Shown: positions 47,529 through 52,789 of the stretch, one piece after another
Layout of the letters: every line of letters starts with the position of its first letter
How positions within the stretch are numbered: position 1 is the stretch's first letter
NCBI GenBank assembly: GCA_036496265.1
Contig: DASXLL010000176.1
Span: forward strand, 1 to 52,789
Direction: 5' to 3'
Source of the DNA: CAYLLN01 sp036496265
GTDB taxonomy: Bacteria > Planctomycetota > Planctomycetia > Pirellulales > Pirellulaceae
Length of the DNA stretch: 52,789 nucleotides
Program-made: the position numbers and the translations under genes
The notes under the pieces: generated by a model
The model's database searches: none
Seen by the model: the letters and a program-made list of their open reading frames with translations, nothing else
What the model was told of the DNA's origin: nothing

Positions 47529-50174
47529 ATGCCTGAATTACTCACCACTCCCGAAGATCCCACCCTGGCCGTCGTTCCCGGCGAAGAATATGACGCCGAG
47601 AAATTCCAAAAGCTTTCGGACCGCGACCATGTCCGGCTGCGCTACGGCATGTACATCGGCGACAGCTCGGTGCAGGGGCTGCACCACCTGGTCTATGAGC
47701 TCGTCAACAACTCGATCGACGAGGTGATGGGCGGGCATGCCAAATATATTTGGGTCACGATCAACAACGACGGCTCCTGCACCGTTGAAGACGATGGCCG
47801 TGGCATTCCGGTTGAGCGGCACGAACAGACATCGGCGGAAAAAGGCCGCGACGTGCCGACGATCGAAGCAGTGATGACGAATCTGAACATGGGAGCAAAA
47901 TTCGACAAGCGATCGTACAAGACGTCCGGGGGTCTGCACGGCATCGGCCTCAAGGCGGTCAATTTTCTGTCGGCTTGGTGCGAGGCTCAGGTCAGCCGCG
48001 GCGGGACGATGTTTCAGCAATTGTTCGAGGCGGGCACGCCACAAGGAGAGCTGAAAAAGATCGGCGCGACGACCAAGCGCGGCACGAAGATCACCTTCAA
48101 ACCCGATCCGACGATCTTCACGACGACGAAGTTTCAATACGACGTGCTGCAAAAGCGGCTGCGGGAGCTGGCGTTTCTGAACAGCGGTGTGCGGATCATT
48201 TTCAAGGATCAGCGGACCGGCGAAGGCGAGGAATTCCACTATGAGCGGGGGTTGATCGAGTTCATCGAGCACCTCAATCGCGCCAGCGAAGTGATTCACC
48301 CCGACGTCATTTATCTCAAGACGGATGTCGAGGACGTGCAGATCGAGGTGGCGCTGCAGTATGCCAATGAGTACACCGAAAATCTCCACGCCTACGTCAA
48401 CAACATTCACACGCCCGACGGCGGCACGCACGTGATCGGCTTTCGCACCGCCCTGACGCGGTCGCTGAACAACTACGGCAAAAAAGAGGACATGTTCAAG
48501 GACCTCGTGCCCGGCGGCGAGGATTTTCGTGAAGGGTTGACGGCAATCGTCGCCGTGCGGCTGGCGGAGCCGCAGTTTCAGGCTCAGACGAAAAACCGCC
48601 TGAACAATCCCGAGATTGAAGGCATCGTCAACACAGCCTTCGGCGAGTTCTTGGGGAAATTTCTCGAGGAAAATCCGAAGACGGCGAAGGCGATCCTCAA
48701 GAAGGGGCTGCTCGCCGCCGAGGCCCGTGAAGCGGCGCGCAAGGCCAAAGAAGTGTTGCGAAATCGGAAGGGCGTTCTGGGAAGCGGGTTGCCGGGGAAG
48801 CTCCGCGACTGCCTCAGCAAGAACATGGAGGAGTGCGAGCTGTATCTGGTCGAAGGTGATTCGGCCGGCGGATCGGCTGAAGGCGGCCGCCTGCGGCAGT
48901 TCCAAGCGATTCTGCCGCTGCGAGGCAAAATCATCAACGCGTACAAATCGCGGGAAGACAAGGTGCTCGATAACGCCGAAATTCAGGCGATGATCCAAGC
49001 CATTGGCACCGGCATCGGCGCCGACCAGGACATCACCAAGCTCCGCTACAACAAGATCATCATCATGACCGATGCCGATGTGGACGGCAGCCACATTCGC
49101 ACGCTGCTGTTGTGTTTCTTCTATCGGCAGATGTATCAGTTGTGCGCGACCGGGCACGTGTATGTCGCTCAGCCGCCGTTGTTTCGCGTCGTGAAGGGGA
49201 AGAGCAAGCCGTATTACGTGCAGACGGATGAGGAAATGCGAGTCCAGCTCATGGAGCGGGGCGTGACCGATGCCGAGCTAGACATGGCTCCCGGCCATAC
49301 ACAAACCCGAAGCGTAAGCGAGGGGACTGGCGCGCCGGGTGGCACTGGCTTCTCGCCGGTGTCCGGCGAAGGCAAGCTCGTCATCAAAGGCGCGAAGATG
49401 GAGCATTTGACTCGCATCCTCGCAGACCTTGAGGAAGCGATTCTCGGGCTGGAGCGCCGCGGCATCAGCCTCAAGGCTCACGCGGAGCGGCAGGACCCGA
49501 CGACGAAAAAACTGCCCGAGGTGCATGCGGTTCTGCGGGGGCGCGAGCATTGGTTTGGCGATGTGGCGGCGTTCAACGAGTTTCGCGAGCAAGAGGAAGC
49601 CGCGGGGCGGTCGATCTCAGTCAGCGATACGGAAGTGAGCGGGAAGCATAAGCCGGCACACGCGTTGCCGAGCAGAGACGAAGAGGCGCCGGAAGCCACC
49701 AACGGCTCGTCCGCGCCGAGCGAGCTGCATTTCACGGAGCTGCACGAAGTGCGGACGATCAATCGAGGCCTCGCCGCACTAGCCCGCTTCTTCGAGGATT
49801 TGAAAATCGAGTTGCCCTTCAGTCTCGACATGCTGATTCCGCAGGAGCGGACGGGCAGCGATCTGCCCCGCTATCGTCTTGTCCGCGGCGAGCACGAAGT
49901 TCGCTTGGAAGACCTGCGCGGCTTGCCTCATGCGATCCGCGAGATGGGTCAAAAGGGCCTGAACGTAACTCGCTTCAAAGGCCTCGGCGAAATGAATGCC
50001 GAAGAACTTCGCGAAACGACGCTCGATCCGGCCAACCGCACCCTCGTTCAAATTCAAATGCAAGACGCCGGCGCCGCCGACGATATGTTCCGCGTCCTCA
50101 TGGGCGACAAAGTCGAGCCCCGGCGCGATTTCATCGAGAAGCACGCGCTGGAGGTGCGGAATCTGGATGTGTAA
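47529..50174 (+). CDS. gyrB: DNA gyrase subunit B
   Basis: 881 residues. GHKL ATPase domain (YIGDSSVQGLHHLVYELVNN, VEDDGRGIPVE, KTSGGLHGIGLKAVNFLSAW), transducer domain, then TOPRIM with ELYLVEGDSAGGSAEGGR, ILPLRGKIINAYK and TDADVDGSHIRTLLL. C-terminal QKGLNVTRFKGLGEMNAEEL. It is longer than compact GyrB because of an insert between TOPRIM and the C-terminal motif, comparable in place to the insert of E. coli GyrB. Within it, residues ~591-600 (TQTRSVSEGTG) are translated from the dispersed repeat found in tandem at 40270-40390. Introduces negative supercoils with GyrA, which is not in the window. Confidence 0.97.
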   Translation: MPELLTTPEDPTLAVVPGEEYDAEKFQKLSDRDHVRLRYGMYIGDSSVQGLHHLVYELVNNSIDEVMGGHAKYIWVTINNDGSCTVEDDGRGIPVERHEQTSAEKGRDVPTIEAVMTNLNMGAKFDKRSYKTSGGLHGIGLKAVNFLSAWCEAQVSRGGTMFQQLFEAGTPQGELKKIGATTKRGTKITFKPDPTIFTTTKFQYDVLQKRLRELAFLNSGVRIIFKDQRTGEGEEFHYERGLIEFIEHLNRASEVIHPDVIYLKTDVEDVQIEVALQYANEYTENLHAYVNNIHTPDGGTHVIGFRTALTRSLNNYGKKEDMFKDLVPGGEDFREGLTAIVAVRLAEPQFQAQTKNRLNNPEIEGIVNTAFGEFLGKFLEENPKTAKAILKKGLLAAEAREAARKAKEVLRNRKGVLGSGLPGKLRDCLSKNMEECELYLVEGDSAGGSAEGGRLRQFQAILPLRGKIINAYKSREDKVLDNAEIQAMIQAIGTGIGADQDITKLRYNKIIIMTDADVDGSHIRTLLLCFFYRQMYQLCATGHVYVAQPPLFRVVKGKSKPYYVQTDEEMRVQLMERGVTDAELDMAPGHTQTRSVSEGTGAPGGTGFSPVSGEGKLVIKGAKMEHLTRILADLEEAILGLERRGISLKAHAERQDPTTKKLPEVHAVLRGREHWFGDVAAFNEFREQEEAAGRSISVSDTEVSGKHKPAHALPSRDEEAPEATNGSSAPSELHFTELHEVRTINRGLAALARFFEDLKIELPFSLDMLIPQERTGSDLPRYRLVRGEHEVRLEDLRGLPHAIREMGQKGLNVTRFKGLGEMNAEELRETTLDPANRTLVQIQMQDAGAADDMFRVLMGDKVEPRRDFIEKHALEVRNLDV
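49299..49325. repeat. Repeat D copy inside gyrB
   Basis: ACACAAACCCGAAGCGTAAG followed by CGAGGGG. It matches the inverted copy at 40366-40391 with one mismatch and the tandem units at 40270-40361. Translated as the TQTRSVSEG segment of GyrB. Confidence 0.85.
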
Positions 50175-50197
50175 CCGCGATTTTCTCAAAATTGCGG
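50175..50197. repeat. Hairpin between convergent gyrB and LRR gene
   Basis: CCGCGATTTT (50175-50184), ctc, AAAATTGCGG (50188-50197): a 10 bp stem with one mismatch starting directly after the gyrB stop. It could end both transcripts but has no T-tract beyond the stem. Confidence 0.4.
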
Positions 50198-50222
50198 GAG
50201 ATAGTTTAAGACCTGTAAATGG

Positions 50223-51230
50223 CTACCGAACGGTGCAATTCGGCCGCTGGAATTTGAATTGTTGCAGGGCGGGGGCAGTAAAGGGGGTGCGTTGGGTGCC
50301 AAGGGAGCGGAGGTTGGGGAGGGTGGCGGCGATGTCGAGGGAGGCGTCGGTGAGCCTGGTGCAGGATTGGAATTTGAGGTCTTTGATTTTGGGATTTCCC
50401 TTGAGCGCGGCGACATGGTCGTCGGTGATGAGTGAGCCGGTGAGCGTGAGGGCTTCGAGGTTGGGAATGGCGGCTATGTTGGCTAGGTCGAGATTGGCGG
50501 ACGATTGTTCGCCGAGCCAGACGGAGTGGATGCTCTGCGAGGCGTGGAGCTGGCGGATCCCTTCGTCGGTGACTCGATCGCTGTCTAAGTAGAGTAGCCA
50601 CACAGCCGGCAAGGCGGCGACTTGCTTCATCCCTTCGTTGGAAATCGCGGTGCCACGAATATCGAGGACTCTCAGTGCCGGGAGCTCTCGTAAGCCGGGC
50701 AAGATCGCATCCGTGACTGGCGTGTTGGCAAGCCACAGCTCTTCGAGCTTCTTGTGGCGGCCGATCGATTCCAAGGCGCGGTCGGTGATGTTGGCTCGTT
50801 CGAGGTAGAGGACTTGGAGCTCGGGGCAATTGGCTAGATGGGCGACAGCCGCGTCGGTGATGGAGGCGCCGCCGCTGAAGCGGACGATTTTCAGGTCGCG
50901 GAGATTATATTTGGTGATGGCGGCGGCGGAGTCGTCGTCCATAAGTGTGACGGAGACCATTTTTCGCGTGGGGTCGCCGCCGACGAGCTTTTGCGACCAA
51001 GTGCCGAGGAAGTTCGTTTTTGGTTGATAGGGTGTCAGACGGGAAACGTGGCCGTCGAACTGGTTGCTGTAGGCGACTTGGCCGCCGGCTTGGACGATGG
51101 CTTCGGCGGAGGCGTCTTGGATGCGGGCGGTTTTTAGTCGCCAGGCGAACCAACCGAGAAAGATGGCGGCGAGCGTGACCAGTAGGAGTAGCGCCCGGAG
51201 AGAGAATCGACGCCAACGGCTGGTAGGCAT
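50223..51230 (-). CDS. Leucine-rich-repeat protein with N-terminal membrane anchor
   Basis: 335 residues. A basic start and single hydrophobic anchor (RRFSLRALLLLVTLAAIFLG, WFAWRLK), typical of planctomycete LRR proteins, then a linker and about eight LRR-like units of ~23-25 residues with the pattern LxxLxLxxxxITDxxL (CPELQVLYLERANITDRALE, KKLEELWLANTPVTDAILPG, IPNLEALTLTGSLITDDHVA). Probably exposed in the periplasm or on the surface for protein binding. Convergent with gyrB, separated by 48 bp. No catalytic motif. Confidence 0.85.
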   Translation of the reverse strand: MPTSRWRRFSLRALLLLVTLAAIFLGWFAWRLKTARIQDASAEAIVQAGGQVAYSNQFDGHVSRLTPYQPKTNFLGTWSQKLVGGDPTRKMVSVTLMDDDSAAAITKYNLRDLKIVRFSGGASITDAAVAHLANCPELQVLYLERANITDRALESIGRHKKLEELWLANTPVTDAILPGLRELPALRVLDIRGTAISNEGMKQVAALPAVWLLYLDSDRVTDEGIRQLHASQSIHSVWLGEQSSANLDLANIAAIPNLEALTLTGSLITDDHVAALKGNPKIKDLKFQSCTRLTDASLDIAATLPNLRSLGTQRTPFTAPALQQFKFQRPNCTVR

Positions 51231-51355
51231 GCTACATCCGCGGTGATTTGTTAATGCGAACTGACATGGCTGGACCTGCAGTCACTTCGCCGTATTTTGC
51301 AAGGCAAAACATTGTCACCCATGCGCAAAGAGACACACAGCCACACGTCTCCATG

Positions 51356-51769
51356 CTACTTCGTCTTCAAGCCTTCGAGGACCCAGTCTTTTGTGTTTGC
51401 TCCGCGCTTCAGCTCGAATGTCAGTTCGGTCTCGCTGTTGTATTTAGCCGGCACGCTCTCTTCGGTGATATCGACCAGAGGAGCATCGGGGCCGTTGTAT
51501 TCTTTGCGCTGGCCGGTGACGACGGGGACGGAGATTTGAACGCGCTTGGATCCTGCGACGGCCTGGGCGGTGTACGCGCCGCCTTGGATATCGACGGTGA
51601 CGGGTGCGCCGGCGCCCTCGGCGGGAACAAACGAGATAACGCCGCTGGCGGCCGGCTTGCCATCCACGGTGACGGTGCCGCTAACGGTCCCCGTCGCGGG
51701 TCCACAGCCGCCGATCGCGACGACAATCACCGTCAGGAGCGCCACCGAGATTCGGGGCAAATGCGCCAT
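51356..51769 (-). CDS. Small lipoprotein with carboxypeptidase-regulatory-like domain
   Basis: 137 residues. Signal peptide with lipobox (LTVIVVAIGGC), then GTVSGTVTVDGKPAASGVIS and FVPAEGAGAPVTVDIQGGAY, the beta-sandwich start seen in the numerous planctomycete lipoproteins that sit next to DUF1559 genes. Here too a DUF1559 gene lies upstream on the same strand, 94 bp away. Likely an exported partner of it. No known activity. Confidence 0.85.
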   Translation of the reverse strand: MAHLPRISVALLTVIVVAIGGCGPATGTVSGTVTVDGKPAASGVISFVPAEGAGAPVTVDIQGGAYTAQAVAGSKRVQISVPVVTGQRKEYNGPDAPLVDITEESVPAKYNSETELTFELKRGANTKDWVLEGLKTK

Positions 51770-51816
51770 TGCTGAATTAGAAATCGGTTGTGGGTCGGTT
51801 TGCCGGTCTTTGTAGC

Positions 51817-51835
51817 CCTCACGCTCCGCATGAGG
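51817..51835. repeat. Small hairpin repeat
   Basis: CCTCA (51817-51821) and TGAGG (51831-51835) around GC-tcc-GC. Related in its core to the hairpin at 11315-11331. Between the lipoprotein and DUF1559 genes. Confidence 0.5.
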
Positions 51836-51863
51836 TAGCCCGGAATTGCGAAATGGACCACTA

Positions 51864-52789
51864 CTAAAAATCGCTCCCGATGGTATCGCCCTTGTCGGCG
51901 GTCAGCACCGCGTTCCAAGTCAGCAGCGAGATATTGGCGGATACGTTGCGAATGCTGCCATCGCAAATGCCCGTGACGACGACGGAAGGATGTCCGCCGC
52001 TAGCGGTGGTGGGATCGCAAGTCCCCAGGGGACCGGTAATCGGTGCGGCTTGCGGTGCTTTCCAGCTTTTGACGTTGCCGTTGGCTGGGTTGGGAATCAT
52101 CGACGTGGGGTACTGTGTGCCAAAGCCGGGGAAGCCGGGGAATGAGTTGGTCGTCGCCGCCCCGGTCCAATAAACGATCGAATCGCCGGTGGTCAGGTTG
52201 ACCGCCGGCCAGACGCTGCGGCCATTGGTGGCGTTGTTGCCCCCGGCCCGTCCGCCGCACAGGGCCAAATGCTCGACAAGCAGCACCGTGTTCGATGTGC
52301 CGTCGGTACACATCGCCGCTCGCGGATACTGCGACCCGCTGAATAGCACCTGCCCGTTGGCGTTGTAGCTATTCAAGTTCCAACCCGCTCCTTGACCGGT
52401 TTTTAGAATTCCGCTGCCATCCGATCGGCAGATATAAGCGCTGACGGTAATGGGGAGCGTGGAAGGATTGAAATAAGCGCTGGAAGTCTGGTTCGTCGGC
52501 AGGCTGTTGAACAGCGCTTGCTGCTCGATATAAGGCAACAACGCCCAAAACGCTGAGGCCTGCTTCAGCGTCGTGCTCCCCTTGGGCCACGCATAGCCCC
52601 AATTCGGCAGATAGCCAAACGTGTCGTGGGCATTGTGCGAAGCCAGCACCATCTGCTTCATATTGTTCGAGCACTGCGTCCGCCGCGCCGCCTCCCGCGC
52701 CGACTGCACGGCTGGCAACAGCAGCGCCACCAGCACCCCAATAATCGCAATCACCACCAACAGCTCCACCAGCGTGAATCCACCCCGCC
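51864..52789 (-). CDS. DUF1559 domain protein with prepilin-type N-terminus (5' end cut by the window)
   Basis: The gene enters from the right edge. The first visible residues, GGFTLVELLVVIAIIGVLVA, are the type IV prepilin-like cleavage and methylation signal followed by the membrane helix. A hallmark of the planctomycete DUF1559 family follows: LLPAVQSAREAARRTQCSNN, and MKQMVLASHNAHDTFG. The C-terminus has VTGICDGSIRNVSANISLLT, the H-x-DG-like cap seen at the end of many members. About 308 residues are visible. Such proteins are numerous in planctomycetes and may form surface or pseudopilus structures. Co-directional with the lipoprotein gene. Confidence 0.93.
   Translation of the reverse strand, partial: RGGFTLVELLVVIAIIGVLVALLLPAVQSAREAARRTQCSNNMKQMVLASHNAHDTFGYLPNWGYAWPKGSTTLKQASAFWALLPYIEQQALFNSLPTNQTSSAYFNPSTLPITVSAYICRSDGSGILKTGQGAGWNLNSYNANGQVLFSGSQYPRAAMCTDGTSNTVLLVEHLALCGGRAGGNNATNGRSVWPAVNLTTGDSIVYWTGAATTNSFPGFPGFGTQYPTSMIPNPANGNVKSWKAPQAAPITGPLGTCDPTTASGGHPSVVVTGICDGSIRNVSANISLLTWNAVLTADKGDTIGSDF

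Noticed and set aside
47538..49157. 539-codon open frame antisense to gyrB
   Set aside because: It mirrors the gyrB codon pattern in a GC-rich gene, has no motif, and gyrB on the plus strand is unmistakable.

Overview
The window reads as chromosome from a planctomycete, most likely order Pirellulales. This is inferred from gene content: a DUF1559 prepilin-like protein, a DUF1207 outer-membrane protein, leucine-rich-repeat proteins with an N-terminal anchor, a SPINDLY-type TPR glycosyltransferase, PadR plus HAAS-like membrane proteins, and short palindromic repeats dispersed between and inside genes. I see no rRNA, tRNA, CRISPR array or transposase. The right part (43.2-50.2 kb) is the replication-initiation neighbourhood: cysteine desulfurase, dnaA, a 350 bp gap with DnaA-box-like sites, dnaN, a DUF721/DciA-like gene and gyrB.

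Layout, left to right. 0-0.9 kb holds a decayed secreted WD40 gene. 0.9-4.3 kb is one 1129-residue trimodular enzyme (fatty acyl-AMP ligase, acyl carrier domain, alpha-oxoamine synthase), which looks like a one-protein version of the first step of bacterial sphingolipid synthesis. 4.3-8.8 kb carries alaS and recA on the minus strand; recA has a recognisable promoter and a LexA-like box. 9.1-10.7 kb has two membrane proteins. 10.8-14.4 kb is an accessory island: a ParE-type toxin-antitoxin pair, a beta-class DNA methyltransferase, and divergent from it a two-gene operon of a small 'FGG' protein and a ribbon-helix-helix/GIY-YIG-like protein, with an elaborate operator between them. 14.8-19.5 kb has a hybrid histidine kinase, a PadR operon with two paralogous membrane proteins, and a zinc alcohol dehydrogenase. 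19.6-24.0 kb is again accessory: a second FGG-family gene with an HTH partner, a DUF4058 gene, a sugar isomerase-like gene, a nucleotidyltransferase pair, and csrA. 24.1-26.5 kb encodes a sugar ABC permease and binding lipoprotein without an ATPase.

26.7-36.8 kb: a pseudokinase, then the glycolate oxidase genes glcD, glcE and glcF, L-2-hydroxyglutarate oxidase and a thiamine-binding-type protein. A second nucleotidyltransferase pair sits between glcD and glcE, in the same direction and overlapping glcE. 36.8-43.1 kb: the SPINDLY-type glycosyltransferase, an RlmI-like rRNA methyltransferase, a DinB-like protein, a TPR membrane protein and an aquaporin-family channel. The right edge (50.2-52.8 kb) holds an LRR protein, a small lipoprotein and a truncated DUF1559 gene.

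Two themes stand out. First, a possibly undescribed gene family (the ~115-residue FGG protein) occurs twice, each time immediately before a gene for a putative DNA-binding protein, once next to a DNA methyltransferase. Second, at least four short palindromic repeat families recur between genes and are also carried in frame inside gyrB, glcF and the cysteine desulfurase gene, or form the 3' end of reading frames. This resembles the protein-invading palindromic elements known from Rickettsia, but the sequences are different.
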